From: Hysterangium stoloniferum
Lineage: Eukaryota > Basidiomycota > Agaricomycetes > Hysterangiales > Hysterangiaceae
NCBI GenBank assembly: GCA_015178975.1
Contig: WHVD01000012.1
Coordinates: forward strand, 186,001 to 250,000
Length of the DNA: 64,000 nt
Direction of reading: 5' to 3'
Under the pieces are notes generated by a model. That model ran no database searches. It saw only the letters and a program-made list of their open reading frames with translations, and was not told the origin of the DNA. Positions 10,545 through 19,179 of the stretch are shown piece after piece. Position numbers and translations under genes: made by a program. How positions within the stretch are numbered: the stretch's first letter is position 1; each line of letters starts with the position of its first letter.

Positions 10545-11170
10545 ATGGCATCGTGGACGGTTTGGATGCGTTCTTTGGAGGAATTGGGGATGGCTGGAAA
10601 AGCGCGGCGGATGGTAGTGTGGCCTCTAATATCAGCTTTTTTGAAGACAACGAAGATGACAACGGGTAGAGAAGACTGCTGTTGAAGACTTGCGATCTGC
10701 GAAAAGTCTACTACTCCCCATCTCACGTGTCGCTCCATTTGATTCAGAAGATTTTGACTTTGAAGAAAGATTGTCATTAACTTGGGTATATTAGTAAGGT
10801 TGAATATATGCCTTTTGGGAAAATATTTTAGTTTATGGTACTTGGGCCGGTCAGTGTCAAGTGCATGACCTACTGTGTCACGTGATAGGGGGGGTGGTTA
10901 TTTTTCTTAAAATTACATTTATATACCGCATCGCAACGCGTTTTGACTCCAGCTGAATCAAAATCTGAAATTAGTTTCTCGCCAAAAGTTCTCGATCGTG
11001 AGATATCAAACTTACCGACTTTTATTGAGAGTCGGTCCGGCAAAACATGTGGCATCAGCATGTGTAATGATTCCTGTATGGATACACTGATTTGCCACAG
11101 ATGGAAGATAGTAGATGGAACTTGATGATAGAACATGGCAGGGTAAGCATGAAGTGATGGCAATTCGTTA
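10545..11170 (-). repeat. Unit fragment: leader region of family B and recurrent module, inverted
   Basis: Reverse complement of sequence seen at 27395-28070, 40090-40600 and 59330-59680. It includes a CACGTG site (about 10880), the TATA-like ATTTATATACCGCATCGC (10917-10935, minus reading GGTATATAAAT), and the about 130-base module with the CATCTACTATCTTCCATCTG core. Together with the features to its right this forms an inverted copy of the tandem unit. Confidence 0.65.
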
Positions 11171-12105
11171 TCAGATGGAAGTTGTTCCGCAGTCAAGTAA
11201 GTCCTCTCCTCTCATCAGGTTTCTGGCTTCAGTGATTGCTCTGTGTAGCACATGTTCGTTAGATCGGCACGCTTTTTGTTTGTTAACGATGAACAGGAAA
11301 ACCCACTTAGCGTCTAACACTTGCACAATGGTATCCAACTCAAGTTCCAAACCCGACTCATCTGATTCAGGACTATCCATCTTTGGCACATCAAAAAGGT
11401 CATTTCCATCATCTGTTAAACCAAACAGTGACAGATTTCGTTCCTGCTGCCCCTGCGTTGCAGCCTGAATCTCCGCGTTATCCTTGATACGAGGGATGAT
11501 ACTAATCGCACGCACTTTAGATGGGACAGTTGTGCAGAGGCTGCTGGGGGGGGATTTGTCTCGTCGGATGCGGCACTTGAATCATTATCGAGTTTACTGG
11601 GGAGGATTTCCAGAGGTTTTGATGGACCTGTGCTTCCTTGCTGCTGGATCGCGGAACGAGGTGTGAATTATGTGTCTACGTCCATGCCATCCTCCAAGAA
11701 CACATTGGCATCTGGGTCGGGGTCTGCATGGCATGGTGAGGCTCTATTTGCGCCAATAGGATATTTTCGTCGTCGGCTTCACAATCCAAAACATAAGCCG
11801 CACATTTTGCCTCTGCAGGACGAAGTTGGGTGCGGTGTGTGGTGCATGTAGGTGGTGAAGGACCGTGATGGTTAGTACTTGCAGCCTTCTTTGGTAACTG
11901 TGAAGATGGTTCTGACGGTGTTGGAACGACTGCACCAATTTTTGATCGGGTTGACTTTACAGGACCTTGAAAATTCTGGAGTTGGGCAAGAGAGGTGGGT
12001 GCGGACGCGGATGCCCGAAAGCCCACGGCCAGTTGCGAGAACGAGTGTGATACGGACAATTCGACTTGTTCGCTTCTTCTAAAAGGTGAGACGTGAGTGT
12101 TTGGA
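11171..12105 (-). pseudogene. Family B gene, inverted copy
   Basis: Read on the minus strand this gives segments in the same order as family B elsewhere: a basic region (GPVKSTRSKIGAVVPTPSEP, SQLPKKAAST), then RLRPAEA-like and DENILLAQIEP motifs, then an acidic part (IIPRIKDNAEIQAATQGQQ, LTDDGNDLFDVPKMDSPESD) and a 3' part with EARNLMRGEDLLD. Frames change at least twice between 12059-11676 and 11515-11171. The function of B is unknown. It is predicted to be disordered and highly charged, possibly nuclear. See 59589-61020 for the fullest copy. Confidence 0.5.
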
Positions 12106-12109
12106 AATG

Positions 12110-13268
12110 GTACAACGTCGTCATCAGATTCCCCGGAATATATGATGGTGTCGAGCTGCTGTTGGGTTATTTATTGATCATTGTGAAGAGAAATGGATGT
12201 CATCGTTGGGCATCTTAGTTGGCTTGAACACATTCCCTTCGGTACAAGATTTTAGGCCACGGTACTTGGGTCGGTCAATGTCAAGCGTTTCGACTCCGCT
12301 TTCCTTCCTGCAATCATAAAACGTATGATCTGCAAGTAATGTGATTATCCCACCTTGACGTTACCTCTGATAACAGCCAGCGCTCCCCACTCCAAATCTT
12401 TTGGGAAATCTTGACCTCTAATAGAGGACCAATGGCCTTTCTTTACAGCAGCGCAAAACAATCTGAACCTAGTCAGACATGAGGAGAATACAGTAGATGG
12501 TCCAGATGGTGCAAATCAGTACCATTGCATCCCATTCGAATCACAGTGATTTCAGAGGGCAAATATAATAGTTGTATCAAACCGCCAGTCTTCATATGAA
12601 TATTCAATTATTTGTCAAATACATGGTCACCTAAAAACGCATAAAATCATATAAATAAATAATTCTCTGAGTCAAACTTCACAAGAATACAGTAGATAGT
12701 CCAGAGGATTTTTCAGTCATACACGTGAGACGTGTTGCAAGAGGTGTGCCCGAGAGAAGATTATAAGAGTGGCAAAAAAGGTGGCACGTTACAAATGTTG
12801 AGAAAGATTTGTTCTTCCCAGGTTCCCGAACGACTGTTGATGATGAGTGAGTAGATGAGAACAGTGACGAAAGAACATGTTCGTGGAAAGCCGGGTGTAA
12901 CGCTTCTGCAGACTGGCTCTTCTAATGACGTGTATGAGCAACAAACATCTGATGGCTCTCTCTGTGGGAGTTGGCCTGATGCAGAGTGGTATACGGGTAC
13001 ATACTTAGTACAAGATGGCTTTACCACAGTTACAACTCTATTCCACAACAATGTGCCCAGTACATGCACATGGCAAATGATCATACTGATTTGCCATGCA
13101 TGGAACACAGTAGATGGAAGATGGAAGATGGCTGCAAACGTGTGCTTCGAATTCATAATTCTCATTGAGTGCCTGCGATAATACTACATATACTGCACCG
13201 AGAATGCTAATAATCTAATTTCGCGAGCAGCTAAGAGTACCCAGCACTGGTACTCGCCAAAATCTCAC
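12110..13268. other. Intergenic part of the inverted unit
   Basis: Matches 38040-39190 in reverse. It separates the B copy from the DUF6533-type gene, which point away from each other here. Open frames of about 100-130 codons occur on both strands (12761-13165 minus and 12855-13181 plus), but the other unit copies do not keep either frame intact, so I see no supported gene. The about 130-base recurrent module lies at about 12990-13120 on the minus strand. Confidence 0.45.
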
Positions 13269-14650
13269 ATGGCATCCGTGGGAGAAATTCAAGCAGCAAC
13301 TGTAGAGTAACTACTTTTATGCCATTTCATCACACACAACACTGACGTAGGTTTCCAGTAAGCTCTCGACTTACACCGAGTTCGCAGCACTAGGTCTGTC
13401 TACACAAAGTCGCAGTTGTTTACCACACTATATAGACGGGCATCTCAGTTTTGCTTAGTTATGATACATTCTTGACTCTTCCAGCGGAAATCCAGTTCGT
13501 ATGGAAGAGTAGGATCAGACTAGCATCTGTGCTGTACATCATCGCCCGATATTCACTCCTACTTGAGTTTATATTTGGTGTCATTATTGATTTAGCAGAT
13601 GAACCGTTAGAGGTGCGTGATGGGATGGGCCTGAAAGTGTCCCTTGACTTACAGCAGTTGATAGTGTGTGGTCCCATTTGAGCCTCAGGTTAGTGGTTTA
13701 CTGATTAGCCATAGAGCATGTAATACACTATTCGACACATTTTATGCTCTGGAGACTGTTGCGGCGCTTAGTGCACATGGTGAGTAATCTATTTATCATT
13801 TACTTTCTCAAATAACTCAACCAAGAGGGATGTCAGGGATATTACTTGCAAGGGTTTACGCTATAAGCAGGGATAACAAATCCCCCTTAGCTCCAATATT
13901 GTTCACATATCTTGGAGAAGTCTCCTGCCGTATGGTGTGTCTACTTACTGGCAATGTGTGGACCGGTATAACCATCAGTGTGATAGGTTATCAGGGTCCG
14001 TGAAGATTGGAATGCTATCAAACTGTTTGTTTCACTTGGCTAGAATCACCTGATTGTATATTCACATCATTAAACAGGCATACAGAAGTTGATCGCATAT
14101 GCCTGGAGACCTCGAGTTGACATGATCGTTATAGGCTCAGCAGTATCCGCTCTTATAATTACGTTTGATGGGGCTCATATTATTCACCACATTGTTCCAC
14201 ACCATCGGCATTATTAGGCTGCAAAGAGGTATTAAAGAATTGCGGAAACAATCTATAACCTATCTCCTTATGCAGCAAGGTAATTATCTCGGCGTTTGAT
14301 GTTGACTTTTCTGGGATTTCGGGTTAGCGACGAATTGCGAGCATTAGGGCTCGGGTCGCAACATTGGGGATTCACCGCGTACTATGGGTTACATAAGGTC
14401 TATTTGTACTTATTTAGTCCTTATCCGTTTACAACGAGTACTGCCACCTCACTCAGACAAACAGAAAGTTATACGGTCTAGGAACAGCACCATGAAAACT
14501 TAACATTTGAGTCTACGTGTTCTTATATGACCACATCAATCCCAGGTGTTCTCCGATTTGCGTCAGTGCTAAATTAATGTGACTTTAGTTGATAAAATTT
14601 TGATTTTAATTTCTCAGTGTGATCTTCATCTGGAATTTACAGTCCGTCAA
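13269..14650 (+). pseudogene. DUF6533-type multi-helix membrane protein, copy G1 (3' truncated)
   Basis: Putative fungal seven-helix protein of the DUF6533 family, function unknown and sometimes compared with G-protein-coupled receptors. Exon 1 starts at the ATG at 13269 (MASVGEIQAAT), exon 2 is 13359-13393 (KLSTYTEFAAL) and exon 3 begins at 13449 (SYDTFLTLPAEIQFVWKSR, then VLYIIARYS). The two introns (13307-13358 and 13394-13448) have GT..AG ends and join in frame, giving the typical DUF6533 N-terminus. Later exons include the GMSGILLARVYAIS block (about 13825) and the FTTLFHTI block (about 14175). A one-base insertion is visible near 14170 relative to other copies. A solo LTR interrupts the gene at 14300, and it ends at about 14650 against an LTR fragment. 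The last exon is missing. Confidence 0.6.
14300..14505 (+). mobile_element. Solo LTR, 206 bp, inside DUF6533-type copy G1
   Basis: Begins TGTTGACTTTTC and ends GAAAACTTAACA. Target duplication TTTGA at 14295-14299 and 14506-14510. The uninterrupted site GGCGTTTGAGTCTACG is present in the other unit copies (for example 36979 on the opposite strand), which confirms the insertion. The strand is assigned arbitrarily. Confidence 0.85.
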
Positions 14651-14897
14651 ATGACCTGTCACAATTCAGACTCCGCTCCTGCACCATTTCCCAATATGGT
14701 TTATGATTTGTCACTATTCGGATTCCGCTCCATTCTGTCCCATTCCTAAGACCAATTTGGTGTTTACTATTCCTGTTTTATGTTTTGCTCATTTCGTTTC
14801 ATTATTACTGGATTTGGTATGACATTTACTCCACGGTCTATTTAAACTGGCAGATGTTGTACATACAATCCAGTCAGAAAATCAGCTTAGATTCCCC
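14651..14897 (+). mobile_element. Internal fragment of the 781-bp LTR family
   Basis: Matches the reverse complement of about 8158-8406 in the solo LTR at 7898-8678, from TCAAATGACCTGTCAC to TTAGATTCCCCCC, including the TATA-like region. Both LTR ends are missing. It abuts the truncated DUF6533-type gene on the left. The bases 14898-15000 to its right match nothing else I found. Confidence 0.7.
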
Positions 14898-14999
14898 CCT
14901 CGTGGCTGGTAATAGCCTCTTACTTCATCGACAGGGCGAATATACACTTCGTCGAATGAGGCTTTCGAGTTCGATCAGTAGAATATTATTCGACTTTAT

Positions 15000-15535
15000 T
15001 GAAAAATAATTGATTCATGACAGGGGTGGGGAGCAGCATACTGACTGATATCTGATCATTCCACAGGTGTGGATTCCAGTGTATCTCAAACCCAGATTCA
15101 AGAATATGATTGAATGTTTTCACATCAAAACCCATTGTTGTTATGAATGCACAGTCATTTTGAGCAGTCCACATATGCTGCCAGGCTGTGATTGTGATAT
15201 CTCAGCCATTGTAGTGGGGTTATCTAAAAATGCATTAAAACATAAATATGACCCCATATGCATGTTCTTGATCCTCCTGCTCATCTTCTGACTCGTCATT
15301 CATTATTTGGTATACATCCATGAACACTGAATGTATTAAAGGTATATATGGCACTGTGACATGAGTGGTGGCATTAGAAGGTCACAACAATGGGATATGA
15401 CAGTCCAATCATATATATCTAAGTTCTATTTTATGGAAATTGGCTCTATGGTTTTAACAGCAAGTTCTCAACCATGTCACCTGTCACAGCTGTCAGTTTG
15501 AATTGGAAACTTAGAGTTTTAGTGCTACGGAGAGT
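15000..15535 (+). mobile_element. PIF/Harbinger element, right part
   Basis: The terminal 210 bases (15325-15535) are nearly the same as 945-1168 in the deletion derivative and end in the terminal repeat ..TTTTAGTGCTACGGAGAGT. The next three bases are TTA, the usual Harbinger target triplet. The flank to the right is Copia RNase H sequence, so the element inserted in a retrotransposon. Confidence 0.6.
15010..15303 (-). pseudogene. PIF/Harbinger transposase, N-terminal part
   Basis: On the minus strand an ATG at 15303 starts MNDESEDEQEDQEHAYG. After a frame break or intron near 15235 the sequence goes on with WTAQNDCAFITTMGFDVKTF and HILESGFEIHWNP, the helix-turn-helix region that precedes the DDE nuclease in Harbinger proteins. 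It breaks off near 15010. The DDE core continues at 4325-3615 on the same strand, with about 10.7 kb of other elements in between. Confidence 0.65.
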
Positions 15536-15673
15536 TTACGTGACATGGTAGAAAAGGAATCAATCAACCCTATCTACCTACAAACAGATGAAATGCCGGC
15601 AGATATCTTAACCAAAGCATTACCAAAACCAAAGGTGGAAAAGTTCAGATCTATGATGGGATTAGGAAATTGA
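15536..15673 (+). pseudogene. Copia RNase H C-terminal fragment (second Copia lineage)
   Basis: One open frame gives RDMVEKESINPIYLQTDEMP, ADILTKALPKPKVEKFRS and a TGA at 15671-15673. This is the standard end of a Copia polyprotein. It differs in sequence from both other Copia elements here. It begins exactly at the Harbinger terminal repeat, which shows the Harbinger element inserted into it. Confidence 0.8.
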
Positions 15674-15710
15674 ACAGATATGGGATTAAAAAAGTGTTTC
15701 ATCAAGGGGG

Positions 15711-16075
15711 TGTGTTAAATTTGATGATGAAACACACCTTTTTATAGGGGGAGTCCACCAATTATTGCAACTTTTCATATGAAGATGCTAATTGTGGACC
15801 ATGCTTTTGGAGGTTAATGTGTGTCAGAACCACTATACACCTCCCAGAGCATCCAACCTATATTGTCAGGAGGTGCTACACTAACTGACACAAGATATTG
15901 AGAAACAAATACTTTTATTACAAGCTTATTAAACCCTTGTATATTGTGTATTGCAATAGAGTCAACTCATACTATTTTTAATAGCAACGCCGAGTGGGGC
16001 TGAAACCACTAGACTTGCACGGCTTTGACTAGCCGCTTGCTTTATCGTTGCAGACACTCATGCTACAAAATCAAT
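15711..16075 (+). mobile_element. Putative LTR of the second Copia lineage
   Basis: A purine tract (CAAGGGGG, 15703-15710) is followed by TGTGTTAAATTTGATG, as expected for a 3' LTR start 30-40 bases after the pol stop. The right end is uncertain: a CA at about 16075 (CTCATGCTACA) is a candidate. No second copy is in the window to test it. Confidence 0.4.
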
Positions 16076-16103
16076 CTGACCTGAACTGATATGCCACCAC
16101 ACT

Positions 16104-16400
16104 TTGTTGAAAAGCGTGTGTTGCATTGAACTTGAACCCGTGGACGCCTCGTTGAAAAGTGCCACACACCGAACCCGAACCTGTGGATGCCTGGTTGAAA
16201 AGTGTCACACATTGAACTGAACCGTCAGCCACGACTCATTGAACAGCATGCATCGAACCCAAACCAAACCGTCAGCCACACCCTGTTGAACAGTGTGCAC
16301 TGACCCGAATCGAATTGTTGGCCACACCTCATTGAAAAGTGTGTGCTGCATTGAACTCGAACTTGAACTTGTGTGTGCCTTGCCGAAAAGTGTTCCATAA
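16104..16400. repeat. Degenerate minisatellite, about six units of 42-51 bp
   Basis: Each unit starts with TTGAAAAGTGT or TTGAACAGTGT (about 16107, 16153, 16195, 16238, 16284, 16330), followed by CACAC..GAACCCGAACC-type and GGACGCCTCG- or CAGCCACACCTC-type sequence. Divergence between units is high. The next 350 bases (16400-16750) show no gene. Confidence 0.65.
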
Positions 16401-16754
16401 CTGGACTTAGACCAAAATCATTCATTTAGTGTGAATTCTTTCTGTATGAGGACTACATTGTTTGAGAAGGAGTATTAGATTTTTGGGGTTTGCGAACAAT
16501 GTAGCATGTGATTAGTAATCAAGTCTTCGCATAATACTTAAGTATATGCGCATATATGCGTATAGTGTAGTGCCATTAAGGGGGAACTAACTCCTTAATT
16601 ACAAATCTCTCCTTAATGATGATTCCCCTAAACTGATGATATACAATCATTTACTTTTATTCTATTACTTATAGGCATTCTGTAGACGAACTTACAGGTG
16701 TATAATATAGTGAAACTTGTTCACTCACTGAGACGAACTTACAGATCAAGTCCT

Positions 16755-17050
16755 TGTTGAAATAGGCTCAAGCGCCTAAAAGTCTATGTCACATATGTAG
16801 CGCTCAAGTCTATGTCAAGCCTACATGACATACGGTACCTTAGACACGTATGCACCAATAGTATATTTCAGTACAGTGTTCGTAACTTCATACCTCAGTC
16901 GAAGTACATCATAGTATCGACTGAGGTATGTTTCTTGTCTCTTACTTTCTCCTCACGCCTAGCTTACATAATGTCCTGTAGCGTATTTCGTTACAGGTAA
17001 CAAATATAGTCGAAGTACATCATAGTATCAACTGAGCGTATTTCGTTACA
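16755..17050 (+). repeat. 5' LTR of the Copia element, 296 bp
   Basis: Starts TGTTGAAATAGG and ends ATTTCGTTACA. It contains an inverted repeat at 16890-16929 (ATACCTCAGTCGA and its complement around a 14-base loop) and a partial second copy of it near 17008-17036. It also holds GCGTATTTCGTTACAGG twice at its 3' side. Confidence 0.95.
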
Positions 17051-17063
17051 GGTTATGGGCCCC
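17051..17063 (+). promoter_or_regulatory. Primer binding site, half-tRNA initiator Met
   Basis: GGTTATGGGCCC follows the LTR directly. It is complementary to the anticodon stem-loop of eukaryotic initiator tRNA-Met (GGGCCCATAACC, anticodon CAT), not to the tRNA 3' end. This is the half-tRNA priming known from Drosophila copia and Ty5-like elements. Confidence 0.85.
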
Positions 17064-17199
17064 GACCCACGTTGCTGAACCAACCCGAACTCGAACCGAA
17101 AGCCGACATATACATCATTATTGAGAAACTATCGTCACACCAGAAACAACCAACAGAATTCACTGAACCCAACCCTGACAAACTGAACCAAGAACAACC

Positions 17200-19179
17200 A
17201 TGTCCATGCAACCCTCTCTTTTTACACTCGAATCCGAAGAACGCTTTGATGGCCACAACTGGCTCACATGGCGTGACACTATTTGGTCCATCGCAGGTGC
17301 AAGGGGTGTCCGAGGATACCTAGATGGGACGATTCAGAAACCATCCCCACCTACAACAAACACGATACCTGCACCAACAAGTTACTGGGGCTCCACGAAC
17401 CCATCGCCCGAGGAGTGGGAACAATGTAATGCGTATGCAAAAGCCATGATCGATTTAAACATCAAGAAGCCTGTCGGGCACGGCATTAAATGCACGGACA
17501 CCGCAGAAGAAGCGTGGTCTGCCTTAAAAGACATCCATGACACATTGTCTGACATAGGACTGCTGAATGCCGACAATGAATTGCGCGCAATTAAACACGT
17601 CGACGGCACTGATATCTTAAGCCACTTTGCATGCCTGTGTGAAGGATGGGCAAAGGTTAACGCGCAAGGTGGCAAAATGGATGACTCAATGTTCCACATA
17701 ATCGTAATAGCATCAATGCCTAAAGAATGGGACCTAGTTATCGGAACGTTGTTCTCACTAAAAACATCGAAAGAGGTAATTTCAAATCTCACCCTTTACG
17801 ACACGACACTTGCCCGACACAGAAAGCAAACCCCGCAGACGTCCCAAGCACTTACAACTACAAGACCGGGTCATTCTACAGATGTGTGCTCCAACCCCAA
17901 CTGTAAACGTGTGGGACACACAATTGACAGGTGCTTTAAACTCGGCAGGGGAATGGAAGGTCAATTCCCAGATTGGTGGAAGAAAAAAGGCACTGCGACT
18001 GGTGGGAGTCAAAATGCACAAGGAAATCAAAATGCGCAGCAACCAAAACTGCCAGTCAACACACCTTCGAAGCCGATCGCAAATGTGGCAGTTGTGCCAT
18101 CAACCCCCTTCACCTCCGGGTCCAGGGAATTTCATGCACTCATGACACAGGTGGACCCGCCAACATCAACAATCATTACTTACGCAGACTCAGCAGCAAG
18201 CGACCACTTCTTCGTAAACATAAACGACTTCGCATCATATGAGCCATACACAGGGAAGGGTGGGTCCACAGCGAACAGTGGTAGCACTTTTCCAATACTG
18301 GGAAAAGGCACAGTCAACAAACGCTGTATATATGAGGGACGCATCATAAATCTTACCTTCAGAGATGCATTCCACTGCCCAACACTATCGCACAACCTCA
18401 TGTCCATCGGGAGGATTGACAATAACGGATGCTATGCCCTCTTCGGAGGAGGAGGAGTCACTTTTTCCAGCCCAGACGGTAGACCATTTATGTATGGGAA
18501 GGGAGAAGGATCAATGTACAGGATTGAGGTTTTCCCGCCAACTGGCCCTCTCCCAAACACCACCTTGCCCCACGAAGCGACCACACCCCCAGCACCTGCG
18601 ACTAGCACAGACATAAGAGTCCTCGCCACCAAATCTCATGACCGACCTACCAACATTGACACTTGGCACCAACGTCTTGGCCACGTTAGCTATGACACTG
18701 TCCAACGCATGTCCACATACGATGTCGTCCATGGGATGCAAATTACTACGTTAGCCACTCGACCGGAAACATGCGAAGGTTGCATTATGGGGAAACACAC
18801 CCACCGCCCATTCCACATTAATGACGAGCGAGAAACGGGAATTGGAGAACGTACCTACATCGATCTGTGGGGGCCATCCCGAGTACAATCCACTGGTGGT
18901 AGGAGTTACATGATGCCCTGTGTTGATGGGTACAGCAGCCATCACGAGGTATTCTTCCTATCAACTAAGGAAGCCGAAGCGACTTTGTCCGCACTAAAAC
19001 ACTACACAGCACTAACCGAGCGTCAGACAGGAAAGAAGGTGCGCACCATACGTACGGACGAAGGAACCGAATTTTCCAATTCCTCATGGAACAAATACCT
19101 CAGTGAACAAGGCATAGTGCATGAGCTCACAACCGCCTACTCCTCATCATCCAATGGTGTCATTGAACGGTGTCATTGA
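17200..19179 (+). CDS. Copia gag, protease and integrase (polyprotein N-terminal 659 residues)
   Basis: Start at the first ATG of the frame, 150 bases after the LTR. Residues about 1-220 are Copia-type gag. A CCHC zinc knuckle is at C230, C235, H240, C245. The aspartic protease motif is D330-S-A-A-S, with Ala where most relatives have Gly. The gag-pre-integrase zinc site is H490, H495, C525, C528. The integrase triad is D555, D620 and E656, with 35 residues between the last two. The frame stops at codon 660 (TGA), four codons after the catalytic Glu, and the next codons in the same frame carry on the conserved integrase sequence. The TGA falls where relatives usually have Arg, consistent with one CGA-to-TGA change. 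Unless the stop is read through, RT and RNase H would not be made. Confidence 0.9.
   Translation: MSMQPSLFTLESEERFDGHNWLTWRDTIWSIAGARGVRGYLDGTIQKPSPPTTNTIPAPTSYWGSTNPSPEEWEQCNAYAKAMIDLNIKKPVGHGIKCTDTAEEAWSALKDIHDTLSDIGLLNADNELRAIKHVDGTDILSHFACLCEGWAKVNAQGGKMDDSMFHIIVIASMPKEWDLVIGTLFSLKTSKEVISNLTLYDTTLARHRKQTPQTSQALTTTRPGHSTDVCSNPNCKRVGHTIDRCFKLGRGMEGQFPDWWKKKGTATGGSQNAQGNQNAQQPKLPVNTPSKPIANVAVVPSTPFTSGSREFHALMTQVDPPTSTIITYADSAASDHFFVNINDFASYEPYTGKGGSTANSGSTFPILGKGTVNKRCIYEGRIINLTFRDAFHCPTLSHNLMSIGRIDNNGCYALFGGGGVTFSSPDGRPFMYGKGEGSMYRIEVFPPTGPLPNTTLPHEATTPPAPATSTDIRVLATKSHDRPTNIDTWHQRLGHVSYDTVQRMSTYDVVHGMQITTLATRPETCEGCIMGKHTHRPFHINDERETGIGERTYIDLWGPSRVQSTGGRSYMMPCVDGYSSHHEVFFLSTKEAEATLSALKHYTALTERQTGKKVRTIRTDEGTEFSNSSWNKYLSEQGIVHELTTAYSSSSNGVIERCH

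Noticed and set aside
12761..13181. Overlapping 134- and 108-codon frames on opposite strands
   Set aside because: The equivalent sequences at 38189-38500 and 46070-46380 do not keep either frame, so these are chance frames in the unit spacer.
16225..16425. Cys-rich frame on the minus strand
   Set aside because: A product of the degenerate minisatellite at 16104-16400.
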